DNA from: CAKZNE01 sp002695025
Lineage (GTDB): Bacteria; Bacteroidota; Bacteroidia; Flavobacteriales; Schleiferiaceae
Direction: 5' to 3'
Length of the DNA stretch: 64,000 bases
Assembly: GCA_913043285.1 (NCBI GenBank)
Contig: CAJWML010000017.1
Coordinates: 21,644 to 85,643, forward strand
In this document: positions 6,097 to 15,079 of the stretch, one piece after another
How positions within the stretch are numbered: the stretch's first letter is position 1
How the letters are laid out: every line of letters begins with the position of its first letter
Notes under the pieces: model-generated
Databases searched by the model: none
Seen by the model: only the letters and a program-made list of their open reading frames with translations
What the model was told of the DNA's origin: nothing
Translations under genes and position numbers: made by a program

Positions 6097-8946
6097 ATGC
6101 GAATAATTAGCTACTGTCTTCTGTTTCTTGCATTTTCACTAAACGGTCTTCATGCCCAGGTCCTGAATGGAAAAGTATTGGATGCCTCTACAAATGAGCC
6201 TGTTATTGGAGCCAATATTGTTATTAAAGGAACCGTCAATGGCACTACTACTGATATAAATGGGACTTTTTCGCTTAATACGAAGGGAGTGCAGCTGCCC
6301 TTTGCGGTAGAAGTGAGTTTTATCGGTTATCGCAAAGAGACTATGGAAGTCACTGATTTAAGGTCTGGAATTACGGTTAAACTCAGTGAAGACAAGGAAA
6401 TGCTGGGAGAGGTAAGTGTAATTGAACAACGTCTTAGCCAAAAACAAAGAGAAAGCGCTTTAACCGTTGAGGCATTGGATAACCTGGCTATCAAGGAAAC
6501 ACCCGCAGCTAATTTTTACGAGGCCCTGGGTAATCTTAAGGGGGTAGACCTTACTTCCGCCAGTATTGGTTTCAAGATCATCAATACCCGGGGGTTTAAC
6601 AGTACCTCTCCGGTGCGGTCCCTGCAGATTATTGATGGTGTGGATAACCAGGCTCCGGGGCTTAACTTTTCGTTGGGTAATTTTTTAGGTGCCAGTGAAC
6701 TCGATGTACAAAATGTGGATATCATTGCTGGCGCCAGCACGGCTTTTTACGGCCCGGGAGCTTTTAACGGGGTAATCAGTATGACTACTAAAAACCCATT
6801 CGACTACCAGGGTATTTCCGCCAGTGTTAAAATAGGAGAGCGGGCACTTACTGAAACGGCTGTACGTTATGCAGAAGCATTCAAGGCCTTCGATAGGGAT
6901 TACGACAATGTAGCTTTTAAGATAAACCTGTTTTATCTCACCGCCAATGATTGGGAAGCTACCAATTACGATCCTGTTGATGACTCTCCCGTTGGTCGGG
7001 ATAATCCAGGCAGGTACGATGCTATTAATGTGTATGGGGATGAAGACCTTACCGGGGGTAACGACTTTAATAATGTGAACAACGTTTTAGATCAGCCAAC
7101 ATCCTACGCGGGCCTGGGGATTTTCTACAGGCCAGGTTATCGGGAAGAGGATATAGTAGATTACAATTCAAGGAACCTCAAGACTAACCTTGGAGCTTTT
7201 TTCAGGTTAACCGAGGAGATCGAGTTGAGCTACAACTTTAATTACGGCACCGGAACTACGGTATATCAGGGTGAAAACCGTTTCAGTTTAAAGGATATAC
7301 AGTTCTATCAACACGTAGTAGAACTGGAAAAGAAAGATCATTTTTTCATTAAAGCCTATAAAACGCAGGAGGATGCGGGCAACTCTTACGATGCGGTGCT
7401 CACCGCCTTTAAAATGAACGAAACCGTAGCTCCCTCAGCGGAGTGGTACAGGCAGTACACCGCCCTATGGCGTAATAAGCCTCCACAGGGTTATGGAATG
7501 GGTAATAAATTCCTGGCTATTGCCGGTTACCCGGATACAGCGAATGGGCAAAGCATCGATGAATGGTTTACCACGGACTACCAGGATACTTTGGCCAAAT
7601 ACAACAACCTGCTGACCATGTGGCACGATAGCGTACTGGATGTTATCAATGAATTCAGTTTTCCTACCGTTGAAGCTGGTAGTCCTGAATATGATTCGTT
7701 ACTGAATTATGTTACCTCCCGAACATTTACAGAAGGAGGCTCTCGGTTTTACGACCGTTCGGCCCTCTACCACATTATGGGAGAATATCAGTTCAACCCT
7801 TCCTGGGCTACCGTTAAAGTAGGGGGTAATTACCGTCTTTACTTACCGGATTCAAGAGGCAACATCTTTGACGAGTTGGTTTTTACCCCGGGGATTGATT
7901 CCAATGGACTTCCTACCACAGACACCAGTTTCCGTAAGATCAGGAATTCAGAATTCGGAGCTTATGTGGGTTTGGAAAAGAAATTCTTAGGGGAACAGTT
8001 TATTACAAACCTGACTATCCGTATGGATAAGAATCAGAATTTCGACTACCTGTTTTCACCAGCCGTATCCGTGGTGTATAACATAGACTCTAGAAACACG
8101 CTAAGAGCTTCTTTTGGTAGTGCTATCCGGAACCCCACCTTACAGGATCAGTATTTGCGATATAACGTAGGAAGAGCTATTTTACTGGGTAATCTGAATG
8201 GTTACGACTCCCTGGTAACACTAGAGTCCTTTGATTTTTACCGTAACCAGGAAACCTTGCTGAAGGACAATCTCTCCTTCTTTAATGTAGACCCCATTGA
8301 ACCGGAGCGGGTTAGAACCATTGAGGTAGGATACCGGGCTTCACTTTTTAAGAGGATGTTTATTGATGTGAACTATTACCACAACTGGTACACCAATTTC
8401 ATTGGCTACCAGTTCGGACTGGACCTTACTTTCAGCGAAATTGCACCCAACCGCTTTCAGAGTCTTCAGGCTTATCGCGTAGCTGCCAACGCCAAAGAAC
8501 TGGTCACCAGTCAGGGTATAAACCTGGGTGCCAACTATTATTTAACCGATGAACTTACCCTCAACGGTAATTACTCGTTCAATCAATTGGACCTTCGTGG
8601 AAGTGATAATCCCATTATTCCAGCTTTTAACACTCCCCGTAATAAGTTCAATTTGGGAATTACCGGCCGGGGATATAAGCTTTTCAAGAACCGTGATCAT
8701 AAATTAGGCTTTGCCGTTACGTACAAATGGGTGGAAGGCTTTCGCTTTGAAGGATCACCCCAGTTTACTGGTTTCATCAATAGTTATGGCCTAACTGATG
8801 CCCAGGTAAGTTACGCAGTTCCAAAGCTATATACCACCTTTAAATTGGGGGCATCCAATATTCTGGATAACCAGGTTTACCAAGTGTACGGTGGTCCTTC
8901 AGTCGGTCGCTTGGCTTATTTTTCCATTTTATTTGAAAAATTCTAA
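6097..8946 (+). CDS. TonB-dependent outer-membrane receptor
   Basis: Outer-membrane active transporter of 949 residues. A Sec signal peptide (MRIISYCLLFLAFSLNGLHA) is followed by a carboxypeptidase-regulatory-like domain (residues about 22-105, GKVLDASTNEPVIGANI), a plug domain (about 125-240, with NTRGFNS, DGVDNQAPG and FYGPGAFNGVISMTTK) and a 22-strand barrel ending in an aromatic residue (FEKF). The frame is open further upstream to 5947, but that extension reads through the divergent GT2 promoter and precedes a clear signal peptide, so the ATG at 6097 is chosen. It is not accompanied by a SusD gene; the partner 50 bases downstream is a secreted alpha/beta hydrolase, suggesting uptake of a product released by that enzyme. 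Substrate unknown. Confidence 0.92.
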   Translation: MRIISYCLLFLAFSLNGLHAQVLNGKVLDASTNEPVIGANIVIKGTVNGTTTDINGTFSLNTKGVQLPFAVEVSFIGYRKETMEVTDLRSGITVKLSEDKEMLGEVSVIEQRLSQKQRESALTVEALDNLAIKETPAANFYEALGNLKGVDLTSASIGFKIINTRGFNSTSPVRSLQIIDGVDNQAPGLNFSLGNFLGASELDVQNVDIIAGASTAFYGPGAFNGVISMTTKNPFDYQGISASVKIGERALTETAVRYAEAFKAFDRDYDNVAFKINLFYLTANDWEATNYDPVDDSPVGRDNPGRYDAINVYGDEDLTGGNDFNNVNNVLDQPTSYAGLGIFYRPGYREEDIVDYNSRNLKTNLGAFFRLTEEIELSYNFNYGTGTTVYQGENRFSLKDIQFYQHVVELEKKDHFFIKAYKTQEDAGNSYDAVLTAFKMNETVAPSAEWYRQYTALWRNKPPQGYGMGNKFLAIAGYPDTANGQSIDEWFTTDYQDTLAKYNNLLTMWHDSVLDVINEFSFPTVEAGSPEYDSLLNYVTSRTFTEGGSRFYDRSALYHIMGEYQFNPSWATVKVGGNYRLYLPDSRGNIFDELVFTPGIDSNGLPTTDTSFRKIRNSEFGAYVGLEKKFLGEQFITNLTIRMDKNQNFDYLFSPAVSVVYNIDSRNTLRASFGSAIRNPTLQDQYLRYNVGRAILLGNLNGYDSLVTLESFDFYRNQETLLKDNLSFFNVDPIEPERVRTIEVGYRASLFKRMFIDVNYYHNWYTNFIGYQFGLDLTFSEIAPNRFQSLQAYRVAANAKELVTSQGINLGANYYLTDELTLNGNYSFNQLDLRGSDNPIIPAFNTPRNKFNLGITGRGYKLFKNRDHKLGFAVTYKWVEGFRFEGSPQFTGFINSYGLTDAQVSYAVPKLYTTFKLGASNILDNQVYQVYGGPSVGRLAYFSILFEKF

Positions 8947-8995
8947 TCCTGCATAATTTTCGTTATTTTTAAACAGATTTAAAATTGATACCCTT

Positions 8996-10681
8996 ATGAG
9001 AAAATCATTACTCGCCCTCCTGGTACTATCGGGAGGTATTGTATGCGCGCAACGGTATACCACCAAAGGTTTCCAGGTTAAGGTTACCCAAAATGTGGAG
9101 TATGCTGTGAATATCGATTTCCTGACCTCTGATTTTTCGAACCAGGGTCAGGTGGCAACCGATGTTACGGCCATAAAGACAGCATTGGCCATGGGACAGC
9201 CGATCCCAGCCACACACTTTGACCCAAATGACCCGGGTTCTGATGTTAAAGTTGCCCGACTTAGGATGGATATTTATGAACCGATGAACGATACCATTAC
9301 CGATCGCCCGGTAATTGTATATGTGCATACTGGAAATTTTCTTCCTCCACCATTGAACGGTGGCCCTACAGGACGTAAAGAAGATAGCACGGCTGTATAC
9401 CTCTGTCGTGAATGGGCAAAGCGGGGTTTTGTGGCCGTGGCCTTGAGCTACCGCTTAGGCTGGAACCCTCTTGCTTCCGGACCAACCGGACCCATTGTAC
9501 GCAGGGCAACGCTCTTAAATGCTGTATATCGTGCAATTCACGATGTAAAGGAATGCGTTCGAAGCCTGAAAGAGGATGAGAGCAATTCCAATACCTATGG
9601 TATAGATCCTGATAAGATTGTATTGTATGGCCAAGGATCAGGCGGATACGTTGCATTGGCATATGCCACCTTGGATAAACAGTCTGAAACTGAAATTCAG
9701 AAATTTGTATATCCAGGAACTACTGACTCATCTTATGTGCAACCTAATTTAGTAGGGGATATAGAAGGGTTCGCCCCAAGTCCTGCAGCTCTCACTCTAT
9801 ACGCTCCCAATGGTTTTAGCAGCGATGTTTCCATGGTTGTAAATGCGGGAGGGGCCTTGGCCGATACTTCATGGTTAGAGGCTGGTGACGTTCCTATGGT
9901 TTCGTTCCAATGTATCCGTGATCCTTTCGCTCCTTTTGGTGAGGGAACCGTAATCGTTCCTACCACTCAGGAAGATGTGGTGGATGTGCAGGGAGCCAAT
10001 GTGTTTATGGCTAAAGTAAATGCCCTCGGAAATAATAGCGTTTTTTCAGGTATTCCCTCTACTGGTGATCCTTTCACCACCCGTGCCAGAAGTATGTATG
10101 GTGTGCAGTATGATTACATTTATGCGCCACCTTTCAATAAAATCACTATCAATTCCAATGTAGAAGGCCTTTTTGCTTTTGAAAGACCATTGGGAGCATC
10201 ATTATTCCAGAATGAAGGTTCGCCCTGGGAGTGGTGGATTGCTACAGATCCTATACCTTCTACCGTTATTGCACCTGGTCCTCCTCCAATAACTGCTCAC
10301 ATGGCAGGTCTGCAATCCAACCCTGATATGAGTCCGGCAAAAGGAAAGACCTATGTGGACACTATTATGGGGTATATGATCCCACGTGTGATTTTAGCTC
10401 TGGAGCTGGAAGCAGGTATTGGCCTTCATGAAAATATGGTGGCCGGTGCCGTTAAAATGTATCCCAATCCGGTGCACAATACTCTTTTTATCAAGAGTGA
10501 GGATAGTGATGTAGATATTGAGACAGTTGAGATCCTTGATGTAAGCGGCCGTATGGTAAGCAAGCATGTTATTGAGCCTGGTCGGGCTGAATTGAGTACT
10601 GCTCATCTGAATCCGGGAGTATACATGGTAAGGGTAACTACAAACCAGGGAGCTTTTGCTTCCCGTATTATGAAGGAATAA
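8996..10681 (+). CDS. Secreted alpha/beta hydrolase with T9SS sorting domain
   Basis: Protein of 561 residues with a signal peptide (MRKSLLALLVLSGGIVCAQ), an alpha/beta-hydrolase body and a type A T9SS C-terminal domain (about 480-561: MYPNPVHNTLFIKS, LDVSGRMVS, LNPGVYMVRV, ending RIMKE). The oxyanion region PVIVYVHTGNF and the nucleophile elbow GQGSGG near residue 213 resemble carboxylesterase/PHB-depolymerase-like enzymes; WAKRGFVAVALSYRLGW is typical of the type B carboxylesterase/BD-FAE group. The acid and histidine of the triad are not obvious by eye. It would be exported by Sec, moved over the outer membrane by T9SS and attached or released outside. It follows the TonB receptor by 49 bases and shares its transcript; a strong terminator lies just downstream. 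Confidence 0.85.
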   Translation: MRKSLLALLVLSGGIVCAQRYTTKGFQVKVTQNVEYAVNIDFLTSDFSNQGQVATDVTAIKTALAMGQPIPATHFDPNDPGSDVKVARLRMDIYEPMNDTITDRPVIVYVHTGNFLPPPLNGGPTGRKEDSTAVYLCREWAKRGFVAVALSYRLGWNPLASGPTGPIVRRATLLNAVYRAIHDVKECVRSLKEDESNSNTYGIDPDKIVLYGQGSGGYVALAYATLDKQSETEIQKFVYPGTTDSSYVQPNLVGDIEGFAPSPAALTLYAPNGFSSDVSMVVNAGGALADTSWLEAGDVPMVSFQCIRDPFAPFGEGTVIVPTTQEDVVDVQGANVFMAKVNALGNNSVFSGIPSTGDPFTTRARSMYGVQYDYIYAPPFNKITINSNVEGLFAFERPLGASLFQNEGSPWEWWIATDPIPSTVIAPGPPPITAHMAGLQSNPDMSPAKGKTYVDTIMGYMIPRVILALELEAGIGLHENMVAGAVKMYPNPVHNTLFIKSEDSDVDIETVEILDVSGRMVSKHVIEPGRAELSTAHLNPGVYMVRVTTNQGAFASRIMKE

Positions 10682-10705
10682 GGAAATTATAAAAACCATT
10701 TTTTA

Positions 10706-10734
10706 AAAAAGCTCCGCCCTGTGCGGAGCTTTTT
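10706..10734 (+). terminator. Intrinsic terminator of receptor/hydrolase operon
   Basis: Stem AAAAGCTCCGC/GCGGAGCTTTT with a five-base loop and a T tract, 25 bases after the hydrolase stop. It ends only 6 bases before the -7 box of the next gene, so terminator and promoter are packed together. Confidence 0.85.
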
Positions 10735-10740
10735 CGTTTA

Positions 10741-10748
10741 TACCTTTG
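10741..10748 (+). promoter_or_regulatory. -7 promoter box for the class IV aminotransferase
   Basis: TACCTTTG is a perfect TAnnTTTG, 6 bases before the ATG at 10755. The predicted transcription start falls on or next to the start codon, so the mRNA is probably leaderless. Confidence 0.6.
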
Positions 10749-10754
10749 CCGGCC

Positions 10755-11606
10755 ATGAACAATACAACCTATAACTGGAATGGTGAATTGATCCATTCCG
10801 ACACCCTGAAAATTGGTTTGGATAACCGGGGATTGAACTATGGTGATGGTGTTTTTGAAACCCTCAAATATGCCAATGGACGCATTAACTTCTGGGAAGA
10901 CCACTATTTCCGCCTGATGAGCAGCATGCGTATTATGAGGATGGAAATACCCATGAGTTTTTCAGCGGAATACCTGGAAGAACAGCTGTTGCAGACCGTG
11001 CAGGAAAATAAGTTAGACACTGCCCGCATAAAACTCCTGATTTTAAGAAAGCCTGGAGGGCTTTATACTCCGCAGCTAAACGATGTGGACTACCTGGTAA
11101 CCGCAAGTTCTCTGGAACAAGCCCGGTTTGTGCTGAATGAGGAAGGGCTGACCATTGATATGTATAAGGACTTTTACAAGCCTAAAAACCTGCTTTCCAA
11201 TCTTAAGGGAGCCTCGGCCCAATTGTATACCCTTGCTTCCGTATTCAGGAAGGAGAACGGCCTGGATGAGTGCCTCCTGCTTAATGATCAGAAGTATCTG
11301 ACCGAAACAATTAGTTCAAATATATTCCTGGTGAAGGGAAAAGAGGTGATAACACCTTCTTTGAAGAGCGGTTGCCTGAAAGGTATTATTCGTAAACAGG
11401 TCCTGGAAATACTATCTAAAATGGATTATGCGGCAGTAGAACAGGAAAATATATCGCCCTTTGAGTTGCAAAAAGTGGATGAAGTTTTTCTGACCAACAC
11501 CATTCAGGGTATCCGATGGGTAAAACGTTATCGTAAAAAAGAATTCGGCTGTAAGCTCAGTGCGGAGCTCACCGAAAAGCTAAACGTAAAAGCGGCCTTA
11601 GGTTAA
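10755..11606 (+). CDS. Class IV aminotransferase (PabC/D-amino-acid/branched-chain type)
   Basis: PLP enzyme of 283 residues with fold type IV signatures: NRGLNYGDGVFETLKYANG at the N-terminus, PLP lysine in LSNLKGASAQ (K151), and the C-terminal ETISSNIFLVKGKEVITPSL with SGCLKGIIRKQVLEI, the pattern binding the cofactor phosphate. Family members are branched-chain aminotransferases, D-amino-acid aminotransferase and 4-amino-4-deoxychorismate lyase (PabC). Length and NYGDGVFETL favour the lyase/D-amino-acid branch; no folate gene is adjacent to settle it. An in-frame TTG at 10746 lies inside the promoter box, so the ATG at 10755 is taken. The 3' end overlaps the yqgE stop by 3 bases, tail to tail. 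Confidence 0.85.
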   Translation: MNNTTYNWNGELIHSDTLKIGLDNRGLNYGDGVFETLKYANGRINFWEDHYFRLMSSMRIMRMEIPMSFSAEYLEEQLLQTVQENKLDTARIKLLILRKPGGLYTPQLNDVDYLVTASSLEQARFVLNEEGLTIDMYKDFYKPKNLLSNLKGASAQLYTLASVFRKENGLDECLLLNDQKYLTETISSNIFLVKGKEVITPSLKSGCLKGIIRKQVLEILSKMDYAAVEQENISPFELQKVDEVFLTNTIQGIRWVKRYRKKEFGCKLSAELTEKLNVKAALG

Positions 11607-12169
11607 TTCAGGGAAGGGTCCAGCGGACTGTTGGCCCATAAAAGATATTCCCCGCCCAGCGCACGTATCACCTTATTCCACATGTCTTTGGGAGAGTCAT
11701 GTAAAACGTTAACGGCTTGTTGTTCCAAAACTACCCACGCTTTATCCTCCACCTCGTCCTTAAGCTGCCCCAGGCCCCAGCCGCTGTAGCCGAGAAAAAA
11801 ACGAATATCAGAAGGAGTGATCAGTTGACAACTTATCATTTCCTTAAGCGGCTCCAGGTCTCCGCCCCAGTACAGATCATCTTTAATAGGCTGGCTACCT
11901 GGAATAAGATTTCCCTTGTTGTGAATAAAATACAGGCTATCCTGTTGAACAGGGCCTCCGTGATATACGATGGTATCCAGGGAAGGAAATCCTATAACGA
12001 TATCATCCAATTGCAGGTCCAGAGGTTTGTTAATTACAAAACCAACGGAACCTTCTGCATCATTGTGTTCCGTAAGCAGAACCACAGAGCGTTCAAAATT
12101 TGCATCGCCTAAAAAAGGTTCGGCTACCAGGAGACTACCTTTTACCGGATCAGTAAGTACCCTTTGCAT
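11603..12169 (-). CDS. YqgE/AlgH family protein
   Basis: Soluble protein of 188 residues that matches the UPF0301 YqgE/AlgH family over its length: GSLLVAEPFLGDANFERSVVLLTEH, GSVGFVINKPL, YHGGPVQQDSLYFIH, the YWGGDLEPLK segment and RFFLGYSGWGLGQLKDEV. The molecular function of YqgE is unknown; in Pseudomonas the homologue AlgH affects alginate and other gene expression. No signal peptide. It is transcribed toward the aminotransferase gene (overlapping stops) and divergently from pdxH. Confidence 0.93.
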   Translation of the reverse strand: MQRVLTDPVKGSLLVAEPFLGDANFERSVVLLTEHNDAEGSVGFVINKPLDLQLDDIVIGFPSLDTIVYHGGPVQQDSLYFIHNKGNLIPGSQPIKDDLYWGGDLEPLKEMISCQLITPSDIRFFLGYSGWGLGQLKDEVEDKAWVVLEQQAVNVLHDSPKDMWNKVIRALGGEYLLWANSPLDPSLN

Positions 12170-12206
12170 ATTCTTGTATTTCTTAACTAATATAAAAGCT
12201 GAGGCT

Positions 12207-12214
12207 TAGATTTG
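12207..12214 (+). promoter_or_regulatory. -7 promoter box for pdxH
   Basis: TAGATTTG, a perfect TAnnTTTG, 23 bases before the pdxH ATG, giving a short leader of about 15-18 bases. Confidence 0.6.
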
Positions 12215-12237
12215 CAATTGAACTTATTAACGCTTTC

Positions 12238-12876
12238 ATGAAAGAAGAATTGCAGAATACCCGTAAGGATTATAATCTTTCCTCACTGGAGGAAAAAGAC
12301 CTTAAACCCACTCCGGTTGAGCAATTTGAACAATGGTTCTCTGAGTATGAGAAGATGGGTTCCGTTGACTATAATGCAATGGTGCTTTCAACTATTAACA
12401 ATTCAGGCGCACCGGTTTCACGGGTAGTTTTGCTTAAGGGCTTGCAAAACGGAGGCTTTGAGTTTTACACCAATTACGATAGTCATAAAGGCCAGGATAT
12501 TGAAAAAGAACCCCGCGTAGCCCTTAATTTCTTTTGGCCATTGCTGGAACGCCAGGTGAGGGTAGAAGGGGTGGCCCACAAATTAACCCAGGCTGAATCC
12601 GATCAGTATTTCAACAGCCGCCCCCTGGGAAGTCGCTTAGGTGCCTGGGCATCACCTCAAAGCAGGGTTATCCGCGATCGTGGTTTTTTAGAAAATAGAT
12701 TAGAAGAGGTCACTGAAAAATATGGGGAGCAGGTACCCAGGCCTGCTAATTGGGGTGGTTACCGGGTGATGCCTCAAAGGGTTGAGTTCTGGCAAGGCCG
12801 CAGTAATAGGCTTCACGACAGGTTGGTTTATTTAAAGGCCGGTAATAACTGGAAGATAGAGCGCCTGGCCCCTTAA
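12238..12876 (+). CDS. pdxH: Pyridoxamine 5'-phosphate oxidase
   Basis: FMN enzyme of 212 residues that oxidises pyridoxamine or pyridoxine 5'-phosphate to PLP with oxygen, the last step of vitamin B6 synthesis and salvage; works as a cytosolic homodimer. Family landmarks are all present: DYNAMVLSTIN near residue 44, SRVVLLKGL, FYTNYDSHKG (FMN contact), FFWPLLERQVRVEG, the substrate loop RPLGSRLGAWASPQS, PANWGGYRVMPQRVEFWQGRSNRLHDR with the R/H residues that bind the substrate phosphate, and C-terminal RLAP. Length is normal for PdxH. It is a single-gene unit with its own promoter, and the hairpin behind it belongs to the opposite strand. Confidence 0.96.
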   Translation: MKEELQNTRKDYNLSSLEEKDLKPTPVEQFEQWFSEYEKMGSVDYNAMVLSTINNSGAPVSRVVLLKGLQNGGFEFYTNYDSHKGQDIEKEPRVALNFFWPLLERQVRVEGVAHKLTQAESDQYFNSRPLGSRLGAWASPQSRVIRDRGFLENRLEEVTEKYGEQVPRPANWGGYRVMPQRVEFWQGRSNRLHDRLVYLKAGNNWKIERLAP

Positions 12877-12877
12877 T

Positions 12878-12907
12878 AAAAAAGCCCTCCACTTAAGTGC
12901 GGAGGGC
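12878..12907 (-). terminator. Intrinsic terminator of the DUF2911 gene
   Basis: On the minus strand GCCCTCC/GGAGGGC arms (7 bp) enclose a palindromic loop and are followed by six T. There is no T run in the plus direction, so it serves the DUF2911 gene that ends at 12941. Confidence 0.8.
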
Positions 12908-12940
12908 CATTCAGCTTTCGTGCAAGCGGTGAGCTGATTC

Positions 12941-13804
12941 TTAAGATTTTTTAGCTTTCCATTCAGCTATACCCTTATCGATCATAGCAGCATAAGAAAA
13001 CTCTGAACCGCTGGCCTTTGCCTCTTTCTGGCCTATTTCCTTGGCTTTTTGGGCAGAAGCAATGGCTTCTTTGTAGTTATTCATATCGGCCTGGATTTCA
13101 GCTTTCAACCAATAGCTATACCAGGAGTCATTTTTACTCTTGATAGACATATCAATGTACTCCAGGGCTTTGTCGGCCTCTATGTTGTTATTGTGGTAAT
13201 AGTTGGCCGCATTGCGATAAACTCTCCATTTAGCATCGGCTTCAGCTGAAGAAAGTGCCTCTTCAATATTCTCAATAGCTATTTTGGATACTTCCACTTT
13301 AACCGGAATATTAACCTGTGTTTTTTCCCAGCTCAAAGTGAGGTTAGCTGACTCTGTACGTATATCTGTAAAGTCAATAGTGAATGTTTCAGTCATACCG
13401 TTTTTATCAGCTTTTACGTTAAAACGGGCTACATCCATGGTTTCATCATAACCTCCGGTACCCCAAAGATCTGTTTTCTTATTCAAAACAATGGTCCATT
13501 CACCTTCACCGGGAATAGTAAAGAGTGAATATTTACCGGGAGATACAGTGGTGCCAGCAAACTCTACGTCCGTATTGAATTGAATGGTTGTATTGCCATT
13601 GGCACCGGTACGCCACATTTCATTATAAGGAACCAGGTCTCCAAAAACCTGGCGGTCTTTAGCACCCGGGCGGCTGTACACTATAGTAAAATCGGTTAAA
13701 CCAATGCGTTGTTGTAAAGTAGCCGTGGGGCTCGGCATGGGTAGCTCCTGTGCAAACGTTGTACCTGAAAGTACGATAGCCAGGGCAAGGAATGTTTTCT
13801 TCAT
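12941..13804 (-). CDS. DUF2911 domain secreted protein
   Basis: Exported protein of 287 residues. A signal peptide (MKKTFLALAIVLSGTTFA) is followed by the DUF2911 domain at about 20-175: TLQQRIGLTDFTIVYSRPGAKDR, VFGDLVPYNEMWRTGANGNTTI, PGKYSLFTIPGEGEWTIVLNK. The rest (about 190-287) is helical and looks like two or three TPR-type hairpins (YHNNNIEADKALEYIDMSI, WLKAEIQADMNNYKEAIASAQ). DUF2911 is a widespread Bacteroidota periplasmic or outer-membrane-associated family of unknown function. The start is the ATG at 13804, supported by the signal peptide; a longer frame to 13852 would run into the upstream gene. Its own -7 box lies in the 40-base gap behind the KdsC-like gene. Confidence 0.88.
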   Translation of the reverse strand: MKKTFLALAIVLSGTTFAQELPMPSPTATLQQRIGLTDFTIVYSRPGAKDRQVFGDLVPYNEMWRTGANGNTTIQFNTDVEFAGTTVSPGKYSLFTIPGEGEWTIVLNKKTDLWGTGGYDETMDVARFNVKADKNGMTETFTIDFTDIRTESANLTLSWEKTQVNIPVKVEVSKIAIENIEEALSSAEADAKWRVYRNAANYYHNNNIEADKALEYIDMSIKSKNDSWYSYWLKAEIQADMNNYKEAIASAQKAKEIGQKEAKASGSEFSYAAMIDKGIAEWKAKKS

Positions 13805-13833
13805 GGATTGTAATGTATTTGTTTTAGATAGAA

Positions 13834-13841
13834 CAAATGTA
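13834..13841 (-). promoter_or_regulatory. -7 promoter box for the DUF2911 gene
   Basis: TACATTTG on the minus strand, a perfect TAnnTTTG, 29 bases before the ATG at 13804 and directly after the stop of the upstream gene, so the DUF2911 gene can be read independently. Confidence 0.55.
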
Positions 13842-13844
13842 AGA

Positions 13845-14561
13845 CTATTCATTATCCCGCAAAGGCTTTATAAGGTCGTCTTTATATTCATATAGAACAG
13901 TTCTAAGGGCTTGCCTGCTGGCGTAATATTCCTGGTATTTCTGATCATAAGAAGCTCTTCGGTCAATTACCTCATAATGCTTATCCATAAGCAAAAGCAG
14001 TAGTTCACAGAATTCGCGGACCGCATGTTCAGCACCGTTACATCCCGAAATATAATCGACCAGTTGATTTTTCTCCAGGTATTTCAGGAAGAGGGGATTT
14101 GCATTGCGACCAACGGCCAACCGAATGCCTGTCAGCTTTGCTACCGGAACATCCAGTATATCATCGTATACATAGCACACCTCGCTAGGTGTAATGTTAT
14201 AATTATCGCAAAGGTCGAGAAGCGCCTTTTGCTTTTGCACACACTTCAGGTATACCACATCAAGATGCTCACGTTTGGCCCAGCTTACGGCCGAAGGATT
14301 TTGTTTTCCGGTGATCACCGATACCACCGGCAGAGATTTGTTTTTCAAGAAATACCCGAAACGCAGCATTTGTATTCCCATGGAATCTATTTCCGAAAAA
14401 TGGCTGTACACATTTTGACCTTTGCGACCATCATTGAATACTCCATCCCAGTCAAAAACAAAGGCCTTTATTTCCGTAAGCTTATCGCCTAGATCAAAGG
14501 CTGAACGGATGAACCGTCCTCCTTTATCAGTGAACACATCTTCCTTTTCTGTAAGATCCAT
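13845..14561 (-). CDS. KdsC-like HAD phosphatase with extended ends
   Basis: HAD superfamily protein of 238 residues. Motif I is FVFDWDGVFNDG, with nucleophile D37 and acid/base D39; motif II is SVITGKQNPS; motif III/IV is the stretch YVYDDILDVPVAKLTGI. GVFNDG and the capless layout match the KDO-8-phosphate phosphatase (KdsC)/CMP-NeuNAc-linked group, whose members are about 170 residues. Here there are about 30 extra residues before the core and 55-60 charged helical residues after it (EVIDRRASYDQKYQEYY). No KDO or sialic acid genes are adjacent. Assignment to the KdsC-like family is sound; the phosphorylated sugar substrate is inferred only. Confidence 0.75.
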   Translation of the reverse strand: MDLTEKEDVFTDKGGRFIRSAFDLGDKLTEIKAFVFDWDGVFNDGRKGQNVYSHFSEIDSMGIQMLRFGYFLKNKSLPVVSVITGKQNPSAVSWAKREHLDVVYLKCVQKQKALLDLCDNYNITPSEVCYVYDDILDVPVAKLTGIRLAVGRNANPLFLKYLEKNQLVDYISGCNGAEHAVREFCELLLLLMDKHYEVIDRRASYDQKYQEYYASRQALRTVLYEYKDDLIKPLRDNE

Positions 14562-14638
14562 AAGTATTATTTAGGTTAGTAGTAAATATAGGCTTTTGGT
14601 GTATCTTGTGATTAGTTTAACAGTAAAGTTTGCCACGT

Positions 14639-15079
14639 ATGTTCAAAGAGTTCAAAAAGTTTATCGCCCGGGGTAATGTCCTGGAATTGGCGGTAGGTTT
14701 GGTTATGGGTACCTACTTTGGTGCTATTGTAAAATCCCTGGTCAATGATATTATCATGCCTCCTTTGGGTAAAATATTGGGAGGTGTGGACTTCTCTAAC
14801 CTTAAAATAATTATACAGGAAGGACAGCCGGCCGTAATGCAGGGAGATACAGAGATGAGCCCTGCTGTAGAAGAAATAGCCGTAACCTACGGTAACTTTA
14901 TTAATACCATCATCACCTTTCTTATTGTAGCCTGGGTTATTTTTCTCGTTGTGAAGGCCTATAATAAATACATGAAAAAAGAAGAGGCCAAACCTGAGCC
15001 AGCCACTCCGCCACCTCCTTCCAAAGAGGTAGAGTTGCTTATTGAGATCCGTGACGAGCTCCGAAAGAAAGGCGCTTAA
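14639..15079 (+). CDS. mscL: Large-conductance mechanosensitive channel MscL
   Basis: Inner-membrane channel of 146 residues that opens under membrane tension to release solutes during hypo-osmotic shock; works as a pentamer. The N-terminal amphipathic helix MFKEFKKFIARGNVLELAVG, TM1 (VGLVMGTYFGAIVKSLVNDIIMPPLG), a periplasmic loop (about 45-85), TM2 (FINTIITFLIVAWVIFLVVKAYNKY) and a cytoplasmic helix with proline-rich linker (PEPATPPPPSKEVELLIEIRDELRK) are in the usual order. The ATG at 14639 is chosen over an in-frame TTG 9 bases earlier, which falls in a promoter-like TTTG element. That element (TAAAGTTTG) is one base longer than consensus and only 6 bases from the ATG. Confidence 0.96.
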   Translation: MFKEFKKFIARGNVLELAVGLVMGTYFGAIVKSLVNDIIMPPLGKILGGVDFSNLKIIIQEGQPAVMQGDTEMSPAVEEIAVTYGNFINTIITFLIVAWVIFLVVKAYNKYMKKEEAKPEPATPPPPSKEVELLIEIRDELRKKGA

